Below, piece after piece: positions 16,944 through 26,989 of a stretch of DNA of 64,000 nucleotides (within the stretch, counting starts at the first letter, position 1; each line of letters opens with the position of its first letter). Below the pieces are notes generated by a model, which saw nothing but the letters and a program-made list of their open reading frames with translations, had not been told where the DNA came from and did no database searches. This DNA is from an uncultured Aquimarina sp. (GTDB taxonomy: Bacteria > Bacteroidota > Bacteroidia > Flavobacteriales > Flavobacteriaceae): assembly GCA_947498775.1 (NCBI GenBank), contig CANMLL010000020.1, forward strand, positions 1 through 64,000, written 5' to 3'. The position numbers and the translations under genes are program-made.

Positions 16944-17396
16944 ATGTCGGATGCTATGCCATTAATCGGGTTTCATTTTTCTGTGATATTTGAGTTACTT
17001 CCACAGTTTAGTATCGATACTAAATTTCAAAGCGTAAGTGGCTTGAAATCAACCATGGATATGGAAACGATTTCGGAAGGAGGACAAAATCAGTTCAAAC
17101 ATCATTTTCCGACCAGAAATACTGTAGAAAACCTTGTGCTAAAACGAGGGCTTACAAAAGAGATTTCTGGTTTGAAGATGTGGGTGAACAAAGCATTACA
17201 AGACTTTGTTTTTCATCCGGCAAATTTGGTGATCTCCTTACTTAATGAGGACAATGCACCCATAAAAGTATGGTACTTGTCGCAGGCGATTCCTTTAAGT
17301 ATAGATGTTTCGGCGTTTAATGCTGAAGAAAACGGGATTGTGATAGAAACTTTTACACTCAAGTATCAGTTTTTTAAAGAACTCCCACTTCCTTAA
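16944..17396 (+). CDS. eCIS tube protein (gp19-like), second copy
   Basis: 150-residue paralogue of the preceding tube protein, starting 3 bp after it. It keeps the fold markers (IGFHFSVIFELL, FQSVSGLKSTMDMETISEGG, LVLKRGLTKEISGLKMWVN, ISLLNEDNAPIKVWYL) but differs at its start and in its surface loops. In PVC and Afp the second tube-like gene (Pvc5) makes the first tube ring on the baseplate, and this copy is the likely counterpart. That assignment is by position. Confidence 0.9.
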   Translation: MSDAMPLIGFHFSVIFELLPQFSIDTKFQSVSGLKSTMDMETISEGGQNQFKHHFPTRNTVENLVLKRGLTKEISGLKMWVNKALQDFVFHPANLVISLLNEDNAPIKVWYLSQAIPLSIDVSAFNAEENGIVIETFTLKYQFFKELPLP

Positions 17397-17407
17397 TACT
17401 TCTGGTC

Positions 17408-17578
17408 ATGCCAATAGAAATTAAAGAATTACATATCAAAATTAATGTCGAAGAAAAATCTGGAAATAAAATTTCAGAATACAATAACGACATGAATATC
17501 AAGGAATTAAAATCTGATATCGTAAAGAGGTGTACACGTAATGTCTTAGAAATACTAAAAGAAAAACAAGAAAGATGA
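17408..17578 (+). CDS. DUF5908 family small eCIS protein (Pvc6-like)
   Basis: 56 residues from an ATG at 17408, ending in a TGA that overlaps the next start by four bases (ATGA at 17575-17578). The N-terminus MPIEIKELHIKINVEE is the hallmark of DUF5908 proteins, tiny members of Bacteroidota contractile injection loci that lie between tube and LysM genes. The C-terminal half is helical and basic (IKELKSDIVKRC, then LEILKEKQER). By position it matches Pvc6, whose role is not well defined; an assembly factor or small connector is likely. The translational coupling to the LysM gene supports its being real. Confidence 0.85.
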   Translation: MPIEIKELHIKINVEEKSGNKISEYNNDMNIKELKSDIVKRCTRNVLEILKEKQER

Positions 17579-18342
17579 TAGAGGGGGCTTTAGGAATTAT
17601 CGATAAAATGAGGATAGAAGTATATCCAAATCAAAAATATAAGGATGCTGAAGCACTCAAGACCATTTTTGTACAAGTCAATCCAGAAAGTTATACCATC
17701 AATCATGAGGTAGAATTTTGTGAAGGCCAAGCAATGGGAGCCTCCAATCAAAACCTGAAATTTAATAAGATAGGAGGTCAGGAGGTTTCATTTGATTTTA
17801 TATTCGATAGCTCTGGGGTAATTCCGCCAGCAAAGATAAAGGATGGTAAAGTAGAAAAACTACCGCTTACCGAAGGCCTAATAGATGTACTTAAACCAGC
17901 TATAGCAAATCCTTTTGAGGAAGCAGCAACTATAGAAGAAGAACTTGATGAGTTTAAGCAATTACTATCAGGATACAATGGGGATAGCCATGAAACAAGA
18001 TTTCTGCGAATATTATGGGGAACATATAAATTAGAATGTAGGCTTACTAATATCCAGATTGAATACAAAATATTTAGAAGAGATGGTAGACCTATTCGGG
18101 CAAATGCAAAATGCAAGTTCAAAGAAACCCAGTCTTATGAAGAAATGCAGGCAGAGCAAAATCAGCAATCCCCAGATGTAACCCATCAAAGAACTGTGAA
18201 GCAAGAAGATATATTTACGCTAATGGCAGAAAGGATTTATAATCAGAACCAGTATTATGTTGATGTCGCCAAAGCAAATAACCTGCTTAGCTTTAGAAAA
18301 CTAAAAGTTGGCCAAGTAGTACGGTTTCCACCAATAAAATAA
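17575..18342 (+). CDS. eCIS LysM-containing tube-baseplate adaptor (Pvc7-like)
   Basis: 255 residues. The N-terminal domain (about 1-75, including VYPNQKYKDAEALKTIFVQVNPESY) is the CIS tube-initiator type found in Pvc7/Afp7. The C-terminal 50 residues form a LysM motif (EDIFTLMAERIYNQNQYYVDVAKANNLLSF, with terminal VGQVVRFP; quoted in parts). In phage and eCIS structures this protein joins the central spike hub to the first tube ring, and the LysM fold serves assembly rather than cell-wall binding. It starts in a four-base overlap with the DUF5908 gene and is followed 6 bp later by the spike gene. Confidence 0.88.
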   Translation: MIEGALGIIDKMRIEVYPNQKYKDAEALKTIFVQVNPESYTINHEVEFCEGQAMGASNQNLKFNKIGGQEVSFDFIFDSSGVIPPAKIKDGKVEKLPLTEGLIDVLKPAIANPFEEAATIEEELDEFKQLLSGYNGDSHETRFLRILWGTYKLECRLTNIQIEYKIFRRDGRPIRANAKCKFKETQSYEEMQAEQNQQSPDVTHQRTVKQEDIFTLMAERIYNQNQYYVDVAKANNLLSFRKLKVGQVVRFPPIK

Positions 18343-18348
18343 AAATAT

Positions 18349-20013
18349 ATGCCAGTAACACCATACATACCAGATTATGATGTGCTTCAGATAGAGATAT
18401 TACTAAACGGCGAAAACAAAGGGCTGCACACGGTGTTGAAAAAGGCTGATGTTCATTACGAACTTAATAAGATCCCCTATGCGAAGCTAAGTTTTATAGC
18501 ATCTAATCCGGATCTGGAAGGTGAGAGTAATCCATTAGAGAGCGATAATATTGCGGTAAATGATGAGATTGAAATAAAAGTCAATGTTGGACAAGAAGCG
18601 CAAACAATGTTTAAAGGAATAGTTTTTAAACTAGAAAGAAATGTAGATCCTACATCAGGTTTTGAAACCAAAATAGAATGTAAAGATCCTTGTATTAACC
18701 TTACTAGTCAATTGGAGGATATTGCTGATGAGACTTTTGAGGATAGAATGGGTAGATTTTTACAAGCTATAGAGGTCACAAATGAAGCAGAATTAGGATC
18801 TTGGGGTAGCGAGATTGTTAGTAAAACATCAAATAGTACGCCTTGGGATTACCTTATAAGTTACCTGGATTCTCTAGGACAAATGAGCACCATTAGAGAA
18901 GGGATATTTACGGTCTATGATAGTACTGCCGAGTCAGAAGAGGAAGTATACATAGCAACCAACGGGATTAATGTTTTTGAGTTTGAAGGCAGGGAAGAAG
19001 AAACCGTATCTAGTGTAAGAGTACAGTATTGGAACCCCGAGACACAAAGCGTAGAAACTGAAGAAAGCGATACAGATGCGACTACGACCGAAGGAACAGA
19101 AGTGATTGATATAACGCAGTCTAATTTTAGTAGTGAAACGTTGCACCAGATGATGTTGGCAAGAGTAGCCAAAAACAATCTTGCAAGTGTAAAAGGTAAA
19201 GTCAAAACTTTTGGAAACCTGAAAGCGCAGTATGGGCAGTATCTAAAATTTGAAAAAGTAAATCCTGTCGTTGATCAAATACCGCTGTTGATTAGTGTAG
19301 AACATCATACTATTGAAAATGCATGTTGGAACACCGAATATAATTTTGGATTAGAGAATACTAATTCTTTTGCCGAGAATATTGCTCCTACGGCCAAAAC
19401 AAATACGACCCGTTTGGGACAAACCAATAGCGTGCAGGGATTACAAATCGGGGTAGTAACCCAAATCGAAGAAGACCCCGCAAATGAATTTAGAATTAGA
19501 GTAAGAATTCCTTCAATTTCATCAACGGGAGATGGTGTATGGGCTCGATTGGCATCATTGCAGTCCGGAAATGAATTTGGTGGGTTTTTTATACCTAACG
19601 TAAATGATGAGGTGATTTTGGGATGTTTTAATAATAATCCCGATACACCAGTGATCCTTGGGAAACTATACAGTAGTGCCAACCCCCCGCCATATCCTAT
19701 AGAACCTGATAATTATATTCAGGGGATAGTGTCCAAAGAAGGTACCAGGATTGTAATAAATGATGAAGATAAATCTGTAGAAATTAGTACCGAAAAAGGG
19801 AATAAGCTACTTATAAGTGATGATGAAAAAGGATTCGTCATGGAAGACGAAAACCAAAACAAGTTAATGCTTAATGCCGATGGGATAACGCTTGAAAGTG
19901 CTAAGGATTTAATTCTTAAAGCTACAGGAGACATAATCGCCGAAGGAGTAAAAAGTACACTAAAAGCTACAGGAAATATGGAACTTAAAGGAGCAATGAT
20001 AAAACTTAATTAA
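18349..20013 (+). CDS. eCIS VgrG-like central spike (Pvc8-like)
   Basis: 554-residue spike combining gp27- and gp5-like parts. The N-terminal 350 residues form the gp27-like hub (phage late control D fold). An OB-fold follows at about 365-450 (GVVTQIEEDPANEFRIRVRIP, then DGVWARLAS). The C-terminus is a repetitive beta-helix needle (short strands such as VEISTEKGNKLLIS, KLMLNADGITLES, DLILKATGDI, LKATGNMELKG). No extra effector domain is fused after the needle. The PAAR tip gene starts one base after this stop. Confidence 0.93.
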   Translation: MPVTPYIPDYDVLQIEILLNGENKGLHTVLKKADVHYELNKIPYAKLSFIASNPDLEGESNPLESDNIAVNDEIEIKVNVGQEAQTMFKGIVFKLERNVDPTSGFETKIECKDPCINLTSQLEDIADETFEDRMGRFLQAIEVTNEAELGSWGSEIVSKTSNSTPWDYLISYLDSLGQMSTIREGIFTVYDSTAESEEEVYIATNGINVFEFEGREEETVSSVRVQYWNPETQSVETEESDTDATTTEGTEVIDITQSNFSSETLHQMMLARVAKNNLASVKGKVKTFGNLKAQYGQYLKFEKVNPVVDQIPLLISVEHHTIENACWNTEYNFGLENTNSFAENIAPTAKTNTTRLGQTNSVQGLQIGVVTQIEEDPANEFRIRVRIPSISSTGDGVWARLASLQSGNEFGGFFIPNVNDEVILGCFNNNPDTPVILGKLYSSANPPPYPIEPDNYIQGIVSKEGTRIVINDEDKSVEISTEKGNKLLISDDEKGFVMEDENQNKLMLNADGITLESAKDLILKATGDIIAEGVKSTLKATGNMELKGAMIKLN

Positions 20014-20014
20014 T

Positions 20015-20305
20015 ATGGGAGCAGCAGCCAGAGCAAATGATATGCACGTATGTCCAATGTCCGATGGACCCAAACCTCATGTAGGAGGCCCAGTACTACC
20101 GGGTAGTAATACAACAGTTATGATCGGTGGCCAGACAGCAGCAGTTGTTGGGGATTCTTGTACCTGTAGTGGGCCACCAGATACTATAGCCAAGGGGTCA
20201 TCGAGTGTGATGATTGCAGGGAGCCCTGCAGCAAGAATGGGAGACAGTACAGCGCATGGCGGAAGTATTGTAATGGGATTTCCAACGGTAATTATAGGAG
20301 GGTAG
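20015..20305 (+). CDS. eCIS PAAR-repeat spike tip (Pvc10-like)
   Basis: 96-residue PAAR protein that sharpens the VgrG-like spike and normally binds one zinc. Visible marks are the Gly/Pro/Ala-rich repeats (GGPVLPGSNTTVMIGGQTAA, CSGPPDTIAKGS, GSPAARMGDSTAHGG) and His/Cys residues at DMHVCP and DSCTC that could hold metal. It has the usual stand-alone length with no toxin extension, so cargo is carried elsewhere. It is one base downstream of the spike gene and 14 bp before gp25. Confidence 0.93.
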   Translation: MGAAARANDMHVCPMSDGPKPHVGGPVLPGSNTTVMIGGQTAAVVGDSCTCSGPPDTIAKGSSSVMIAGSPAARMGDSTAHGGSIVMGFPTVIIGG

Positions 20306-20319
20306 TTAAATAAGAAAAC

Positions 20320-20733
20320 ATGGAAAAAGAAGATTTTTTAGGAACAGGATGGAGCTTCCCACCAACATTTGATCTCAATGAGAGAGCTGTCAAAATGGTT
20401 AGTGATCAAGAAGATATTGAACAAAGCTTATCAATTTTATTGAATACTAATTTAGGTGAAAGAATATTAAGATCAGACTATGGTTGTGGGATTTCATTAT
20501 TGCCCTTCGAACCCATTACGGTTACCTTTTTAACCAAAATAAAAAGGATTATTGAAAAAGCCATTCTAATACATGAGCCAAGGATAACATTGGATGAAAT
20601 TTTTTTCACTAACCCTAGAGAGCAAGAAGGAATGATCAATATCCAAATACAATATACTATTCGTGCAATCAACTCTAGGCTCAACTTTGTATATCCATTT
20701 TATATTAAAGAAGGAACCTATATCAAAAGCTAA
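20320..20733 (+). CDS. eCIS baseplate wedge protein (gp25/GPW family, Pvc9-like)
   Basis: 137 residues with the gp25 core, notably NLGERILRSDYGCGISLLPFEP followed by a long helix and a strand pair. gp25-like proteins start sheath polymerisation and fasten the baseplate core bundle. The position between the tip and the large gp6-like baseplate genes is standard for this system. Confidence 0.93.
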   Translation: MEKEDFLGTGWSFPPTFDLNERAVKMVSDQEDIEQSLSILLNTNLGERILRSDYGCGISLLPFEPITVTFLTKIKRIIEKAILIHEPRITLDEIFFTNPREQEGMINIQIQYTIRAINSRLNFVYPFYIKEGTYIKS

Positions 20734-20738
20734 AAAAG

Positions 20739-23700
20739 ATGTCAAATTGCAATCCAGACATAGAAATTCATAAAATACCTGGCAGTACTCAAGTACATAG
20801 GATGCTAGAGGCATTGCAAGTCGATTTTGTAAAAGTCGATGAACGTGCTCTAGAGGACTTGATCATTGCAACCAATACCTTATCTCAGCATATAAATTTT
20901 TATAACAAGGATAACGTATTACTAGGAAACTGGAGTTCTTTCTTTCAGTGGGAAACCACATCAGTCTTTGCGCAAATTGCAACTATTGATATGTTACAGT
21001 ATGTAGCCGATTTTAAAGTGAAAAAAAGAAAGCTGCTTTTCATTTCTGACATAGAAAAACAGAAGGAAGAAGTATATCCATTCTTTGAAAATCTAGGGCT
21101 TAGAATCAAAGATGTATTCAAAAAAGTCAATGCATTACCATCCTCTTTGGCGATAAAAGAATATTATACAACAACGTTCCCAACAATAGAGAAATTAATT
21201 GATACGATAATAACCGAAGTTCATGCTTCAACGGATTTAATGTTTTTGCTTCAAAATCATCTTTTCAACAAAAAAATACAAAACCTGTTTGGATTAATTA
21301 CCGACTGGAAAAATAGAAGCTATACAGAGTTAAATAAAAACATAGAATCATATCCAGAACATTCTCCACAATATGCACTATATGTAACATTTTTAAAACT
21401 TTTTGGCATTGCCCAGGAGGACTTGAATACGTTTACGCAAAAACATTTAGATTTTTATTATAAAAATGTAATTCGACTGGATCTGGAAGATGCCCAACCT
21501 GATTATGTGCATCTAAGTATTGAACCCCACAAAAACGAACCGCTATTTTCTATAGAGAAAGACAGCATTTTTTTGGCAGGAAAAGACCCAGAGGGTAAAA
21601 ATAAATATTATGCCGCTACACAAGACAGTACAATTAATCAGGTAAAGGTTTCAACAATTTTTGGAGGACATAAAAAAGATAACACTTACCATTTTGAAGA
21701 CCTTACCAAAAAAAATGCAGCTGGAGAAAGCTGGAAAGCCTTTTCTGCAAGTACTATTGTTGAAGAAATAGGGATGGCAATAGCGAGTCCGTTGTTTTTT
21801 TTGAGAGGTGGAACAAGGACTATTAAACTCACTTTCAAGAATGGAAATAAACTTATATCACTGACTCCGGGTAATTATTCTTTTTACCTAAGCGGAGAGG
21901 AGGAATGGATAGAAATAAATCAGATAGGAAACCGGACCAAATTGGATGATAAAAGAAACAATGATGTGCCGACTTTAACATTCACAATTCCAGCAGAAGA
22001 AAAGGCTATTGTTCCTTTTAATGCTGAAATTCATGAAGGGGTTCAATTGAATACAGAATACCCGGTATTAAAGATAGTTGCAAAAGATGGTAAGTTAAAT
22101 CAGGTAAAATATAATACTATAGATATAGATATATCGGTAAGTGGTTATAAACAATTTAGTCTATATTCAAATACAGGCATAATAGATCATATTAAGCAAT
22201 TTCAGCCATTTGGTTCAATACCTAAAGCAGGATCAGCATTGGTTTTCTCCTGTAATGAATTTTTTCAGAAAAAAGGAGCAAAGGGAAATCTGATTGTTGA
22301 TACAGCAGATAGACAAAAAATTGGCAGAAACCCTCAGACAAATGAATTAATAAGATTATCAGGCACCATAGGTTGGAATTTTATAAATAATACCAACTTA
22401 GAGGTCTTGAAGAATGGCCTATGGAATGAAGAGGATAATTGGAAACCAAACCGGAAGTACAATTTTGAAAATCCAGGGATTATTTCTCATAATCTATTAG
22501 AAAATTTAACCCTAGTGCCTGATAAAACACAAGGTTTTGCCAGAATTACTTTAACAGATTCTACATATAAAGGAGAAAAATATCTAGAAGAATATATTAG
22601 ACAATCCAAGAAAGATAATCCTATTCTGCCCTATATCCCGACCATAGATGCAATTACTCTGGATTATGAGGTGAGTTCAACAGATAATGAAGTTGATTTA
22701 TATTTAATTTATCCAAGAGGGTACACAGAAAATGCAGACCCAGAAAACCCAGAAAAATCATTATTGCAACCTGAAATAAGAAATGAAGGAACACTATTTA
22801 TAGGACTAGATGATGTAGAGGCAGGAAACAGTATTAGTTTATTATTTCAAGTAGCGGAAGGAAGCGCAAATCCACGACAAGATCCTGTAACTATAAAATG
22901 GAGTTATTTGAATGAAAACAAATGGAATGTTTTTGAAAAAGAACAAGTTGGGGATGAATCAAATGACCTAACGCAATCCGGTATTATACAATTTAACGCT
23001 CCAGAAACTTTAGACTTGGCCAACCAAATCGAGCTACCTTCTGATATGTTTTGGATAAAAGCCGAAATAGAAGAAAGGGTAGATGCCGTTTGCGATATTG
23101 TTGGCATTCACCAACAGGCATTAAAAGCTGTTCTGTTTGATTATGAAAATACAGGATTGTCTTTTACAGAAAACACCGTTGCTAAAACGGTTTCAAAATT
23201 ATTCAAACCTAAAAATGAAATTAAAAAAATTGAACAACCGTATGATTCTTTTGGAGGCAAGATAAAAGAAACAGATACATTGTTCTATCAGCGTACAAGT
23301 GAACGCTTGAGACATAAGGATAAGGCCATTACACTCTTGGACTATGAAAAATTAATATTAGATAATTTCCCTAAGGTGTTTAGAGTCAAATGCCTGAATC
23401 ATTACCGATATGATTCTACCGAGATCAATAGTACTAGTGCTGGTTATGTTACTATAATTCCAGTGGCCAAAGGAAATACACAAGAAGTTCCTAATTACTG
23501 GAAACCTATAGTAGATATAGGTACGATGAAGCTTATAAAGACATTTTTACAAGAAAAAACATCTCCCCATGTGCGTATTAACGTAAAACCTCCTGTTCTT
23601 GAACAGTTAGAACTGGATTTTAAGGTAAAATATAAAGTGATTCCTGGTGCAGACTCAAGATTGTATACCCAACAATTACGAGATGAGATAAATTCATTTT

Positions 23701-23969
23701 TAAGTCCCTGGGCATACAAGCAAAACACCATCATCAATTTTCAAACAGAAATAGAAAAGTCAAAATTAATTCAAATCATAGAACAACAGTCTTATGTAGA
23801 GTACATCACAGATTTTAAAGTACATCATTTGATTTTGGAAGAAGATTCAGATCAGACTAGTTTGAGAATGAATGATGTAAAAGAAATAATTCCTCAAACT
23901 GATTTCACACTTTTTATTCCAAATAATGAACATAAAATAGTTTCAATCGATAATTCTTGCTGCACATGA
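20739..23969 (+). CDS. eCIS large baseplate protein (gp6/baseplate J-like, Pvc11)
   Basis: 1076-residue baseplate wedge component. The C-terminal third has the baseplate-J signature (QRTSERLRHKDKAITLLDYE, FPKVFRVKCLNHYR) and a final domain of paired strands and helices. The N-terminal half is a divergent extension with long helices (about 1-250), then beta-rich sequence. The length is in the usual Pvc11 range. It starts 5 bp after gp25 and its TGA overlaps the start of the next baseplate gene (ATGA at 23966-23969), so translation is coupled. Confidence 0.9.
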   Translation: MSNCNPDIEIHKIPGSTQVHRMLEALQVDFVKVDERALEDLIIATNTLSQHINFYNKDNVLLGNWSSFFQWETTSVFAQIATIDMLQYVADFKVKKRKLLFISDIEKQKEEVYPFFENLGLRIKDVFKKVNALPSSLAIKEYYTTTFPTIEKLIDTIITEVHASTDLMFLLQNHLFNKKIQNLFGLITDWKNRSYTELNKNIESYPEHSPQYALYVTFLKLFGIAQEDLNTFTQKHLDFYYKNVIRLDLEDAQPDYVHLSIEPHKNEPLFSIEKDSIFLAGKDPEGKNKYYAATQDSTINQVKVSTIFGGHKKDNTYHFEDLTKKNAAGESWKAFSASTIVEEIGMAIASPLFFLRGGTRTIKLTFKNGNKLISLTPGNYSFYLSGEEEWIEINQIGNRTKLDDKRNNDVPTLTFTIPAEEKAIVPFNAEIHEGVQLNTEYPVLKIVAKDGKLNQVKYNTIDIDISVSGYKQFSLYSNTGIIDHIKQFQPFGSIPKAGSALVFSCNEFFQKKGAKGNLIVDTADRQKIGRNPQTNELIRLSGTIGWNFINNTNLEVLKNGLWNEEDNWKPNRKYNFENPGIISHNLLENLTLVPDKTQGFARITLTDSTYKGEKYLEEYIRQSKKDNPILPYIPTIDAITLDYEVSSTDNEVDLYLIYPRGYTENADPENPEKSLLQPEIRNEGTLFIGLDDVEAGNSISLLFQVAEGSANPRQDPVTIKWSYLNENKWNVFEKEQVGDESNDLTQSGIIQFNAPETLDLANQIELPSDMFWIKAEIEERVDAVCDIVGIHQQALKAVLFDYENTGLSFTENTVAKTVSKLFKPKNEIKKIEQPYDSFGGKIKETDTLFYQRTSERLRHKDKAITLLDYEKLILDNFPKVFRVKCLNHYRYDSTEINSTSAGYVTIIPVAKGNTQEVPNYWKPIVDIGTMKLIKTFLQEKTSPHVRINVKPPVLEQLELDFKVKYKVIPGADSRLYTQQLRDEINSFLSPWAYKQNTIINFQTEIEKSKLIQIIEQQSYVEYITDFKVHHLILEEDSDQTSLRMNDVKEIIPQTDFTLFIPNNEHKIVSIDNSCCT

Positions 23970-26900
23970 ATACCGAATATCACATAGAACGAAATAGAAC
24001 GCTGACGCAAGCTCAGGATTATAACTTTCTAAGAGCCGAAGGGCAGAACTATATAGAATCCTTGTCTCATAAATTATGGACCGATTATAATACGCATGAC
24101 CCCGGGATTACTATTCTGGAAGCTTTGTGTTATGCCATAACCGAACTAGGGTATCGAACTAATTTTAAGATCGAAGATTTGCTAGCCGATAAAGACGGAG
24201 TGATCAAGAATCAAACATTTTTTTCTGCAAGAAATATATTGACCAATGCTCCTTTAACAATGTTAGATTATCGAAAAATGATCATCGATATTGAAGGAAT
24301 AAATAATGCCTGGATCATGTATTCAAAAAATGTGATGGATGCCGCAGGATACCCAGAACCTCTTGAAAACAGAATACCTATTTATGTCAATAAAAAAGAA
24401 GATAAACTAAGTTTTTCTGATATTGATAAGTTCGGGAATTCGTTGAATCGATTACCAATACGTGGGTTGAACAAGGTAGTTGTAGAGCTTAGTGAGGATT
24501 TGGATCTGGGAGATTTAAATAAGGTTGCTCTGGAACACTCCTGGTTAGAAGAAGATCGTTTTATTGAGGTTAGTATTACCCTAGAGTTTGATTCCTGGAA
24601 TCATCCTAAGGCAGATTGGCTCAAACTTATGAATAAGCCTGGTAAAATCGAATTTAAAACTGTCGAAGAGCTAGAAGGTCATATAAAAATTACGGTACAA
24701 AGAACTCAAAATAATGCTCAGACGTTAACATTGCTTTTGCATCCTCATGACCCTGTAGAGTTGGCATTTGTGAAAGACTATTTTGATACAGAAAAGCCAA
24801 TCACAGATGCTATAAATAATCTATATCTCAAAAAAGAAAAGGTAAACGTTATTTATTCAGAAATAAGAACAGCCTTGTATGAGAATAGAAATCTTACAGA
24901 GGATTGGATGTGCATAGAAACGGTTACCAATGTAGATATAGGGGTATGTGCAGATATTGAATTGGATAATAAAGCTGATGCCGAAGAAATTCTGGCAAAA
25001 ATTCAGCAAACCATTGATAATTTGCTTAATCCTCCCATTAGATTTTATACGCTTAATCAATTATTAGATGAGGGGATGAGTCCAAGGCAAATATTTAATG
25101 GTCCGGCACTCACCCATGGATTTTTAATGGATGAAGAAGTTCAAAGTTCTCAAATTCCTGATTGCATTCATGTTTCTGATATTATCGCGGCAATTATGAA
25201 TATAGAAGGAGTAAAAGCTGTGGATAATGTATTACTGACTGCTTATGATGAAAATGGCAAACCTATAGAAAATGCTACAAGTCAAAGCTGGTGTCTACCT
25301 CTAGATGGGGAGCATAGACCAGTTTTTGATTTCAACAAGTCTAAACTGCTTCTTTTTAGAGATGGTATACCATTTATAATCCCAGAAAAAGGGATGCTAG
25401 AATTTAGTCAAGGGGTTTTTTATCTAAAAGCCCAGAATAATACGTATAAATTACAAAACCCGGATAAAGATTTTCCTGTTCCAACCGGAACCTATTATGA
25501 TCTGGATGAGTATTATAGTATCCAAAATGATTTTCCGGTTACTTATGGTATCGGAAAGGGTCATTTGTCTGATAAATCCCCGGATATAAGAAAGGCACAA
25601 GCAAAGCAATTGAAAGCATACTTGCAACATTTTGATCAATTACTGGCTGACTTTTTTAGTCAATTGCATAACGCAAAAGAATTATTAGACATCAATACCA
25701 TCCAGGATACTTATTTTCCAAAATATATAGAAGGAATACCAGGGGTAGAAAAGGATGACCTGGCAGAGGAGATTTACGCATCTACGTTAAAAAATACGAT
25801 TGAAAACGGCATTTCTGAAAGCGGAAGGTCATTGTACGAGAATGATGCCCTGTTTTATGATCGCAGAAATAGGATGCTGGATCATTTATTAGCAAGATTT
25901 GGAGAATCATTCAATGATTACGTTTTTATGATGTATAGCATGCAACAAAACGCTAAAGGGATTGCAGAACTAGCCCTCCAGGAACAAGAACTTATTGATG
26001 ACAAGCAAAATTTTCTGAAGCAATACCCAAAAGTGAGTTATAGCAGAGGATTAGGGATTAATTACTTACAAGAAGAATCATCAGATCCAGCATTTACATG
26101 GGGATTAAGTAAAAGAGGAGGGTATGAAAAAAGAGTGGCAGGACTTTTAGGAATAGACACTATACACCTAATTGATATTGTAGACACAGATCCCAAAAAC
26201 TCCTGGAAGTACGAAACAGAAATAGGTACTTTACAATTTTCGCTTTTAAATATTGTTCCGCTTTCTCAAGAACAAAGATGGGAACTAGCACAGCTTCTTA
26301 TAAACAACATAACATCGTACAGAATTTTTAAGTTTACAAATACTTACATCTACTTTGTAAACAAGGATGGAAAGAAAATTGCACGACTAGATAAGAAGTT
26401 TGACTCTTATGAAGAAGCCGAAGAATTTATTCCTGCTTTGTATCAAGCGATCAACTCAACTCTCGAAAATTTTTATTGTGTAGAACATCTTTTGTTAAGG
26501 CCTCAGGTAAGTGAGAATTTAACCGATGATGATTTATGGGCTGTGTGCCTTAATGATGATTGTTTTTCTGAAGCTAATAATGACCCTTATTCCTTCAAAG
26601 TAACATTGGTATTACCAGGATGGTTAGCCCGATTTAGGAATAGATATTTCAGGCAGTATGCCGAAAAAATATTTAGAAAAGAGGCTCCAGCCCATGTATT
26701 GGTCAAAGTATGTTGGGTAGGGAGAGAAGATATGATAGAATTTCAAACGGCATATAATAAATGGATCGTGGCGTACCGAAAATTTAAGACCAAAGATTGC
26801 CTTCGTACACTAAGCCTGAATGAAAAAAAAGCGTATAACAAGGCTTTGTCTGGTTTGAAAGCTATACTAAAAGAATTGAACACCATCTATGATGAAGGAA

Positions 26901-26989
26901 CGCTATACGACTGCAAAGAAAGTGAATTAGATAATCCTATACTATTAAATAACAGTTCCTTAGGAACTCTACAAAATATACAGCTATGA
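23966..26989 (+). CDS. eCIS large baseplate protein (Pvc12-like)
   Basis: 1007 residues from the ATG at 23966. The open frame continues nine bases upstream to a TTG, but the ATG in the ATGA overlap with the previous stop is the better start. The N-terminus carries the baseplate pattern YNFLRAEGQNYIESLSHKLW and THDPGITILEALCYAITELGYRT, which occurs in Pvc11/Pvc12 partners that dimerise to build the wedges. Near the end, ENFYCVEHLLLRP is another motif I associate with Bacteroidota Pvc12-type proteins. The downstream gene also overlaps by ATGA, which links the three large genes as one translational unit. Confidence 0.87.
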   Translation: MNTEYHIERNRTLTQAQDYNFLRAEGQNYIESLSHKLWTDYNTHDPGITILEALCYAITELGYRTNFKIEDLLADKDGVIKNQTFFSARNILTNAPLTMLDYRKMIIDIEGINNAWIMYSKNVMDAAGYPEPLENRIPIYVNKKEDKLSFSDIDKFGNSLNRLPIRGLNKVVVELSEDLDLGDLNKVALEHSWLEEDRFIEVSITLEFDSWNHPKADWLKLMNKPGKIEFKTVEELEGHIKITVQRTQNNAQTLTLLLHPHDPVELAFVKDYFDTEKPITDAINNLYLKKEKVNVIYSEIRTALYENRNLTEDWMCIETVTNVDIGVCADIELDNKADAEEILAKIQQTIDNLLNPPIRFYTLNQLLDEGMSPRQIFNGPALTHGFLMDEEVQSSQIPDCIHVSDIIAAIMNIEGVKAVDNVLLTAYDENGKPIENATSQSWCLPLDGEHRPVFDFNKSKLLLFRDGIPFIIPEKGMLEFSQGVFYLKAQNNTYKLQNPDKDFPVPTGTYYDLDEYYSIQNDFPVTYGIGKGHLSDKSPDIRKAQAKQLKAYLQHFDQLLADFFSQLHNAKELLDINTIQDTYFPKYIEGIPGVEKDDLAEEIYASTLKNTIENGISESGRSLYENDALFYDRRNRMLDHLLARFGESFNDYVFMMYSMQQNAKGIAELALQEQELIDDKQNFLKQYPKVSYSRGLGINYLQEESSDPAFTWGLSKRGGYEKRVAGLLGIDTIHLIDIVDTDPKNSWKYETEIGTLQFSLLNIVPLSQEQRWELAQLLINNITSYRIFKFTNTYIYFVNKDGKKIARLDKKFDSYEEAEEFIPALYQAINSTLENFYCVEHLLLRPQVSENLTDDDLWAVCLNDDCFSEANNDPYSFKVTLVLPGWLARFRNRYFRQYAEKIFRKEAPAHVLVKVCWVGREDMIEFQTAYNKWIVAYRKFKTKDCLRTLSLNEKKAYNKALSGLKAILKELNTIYDEGTLYDCKESELDNPILLNNSSLGTLQNIQL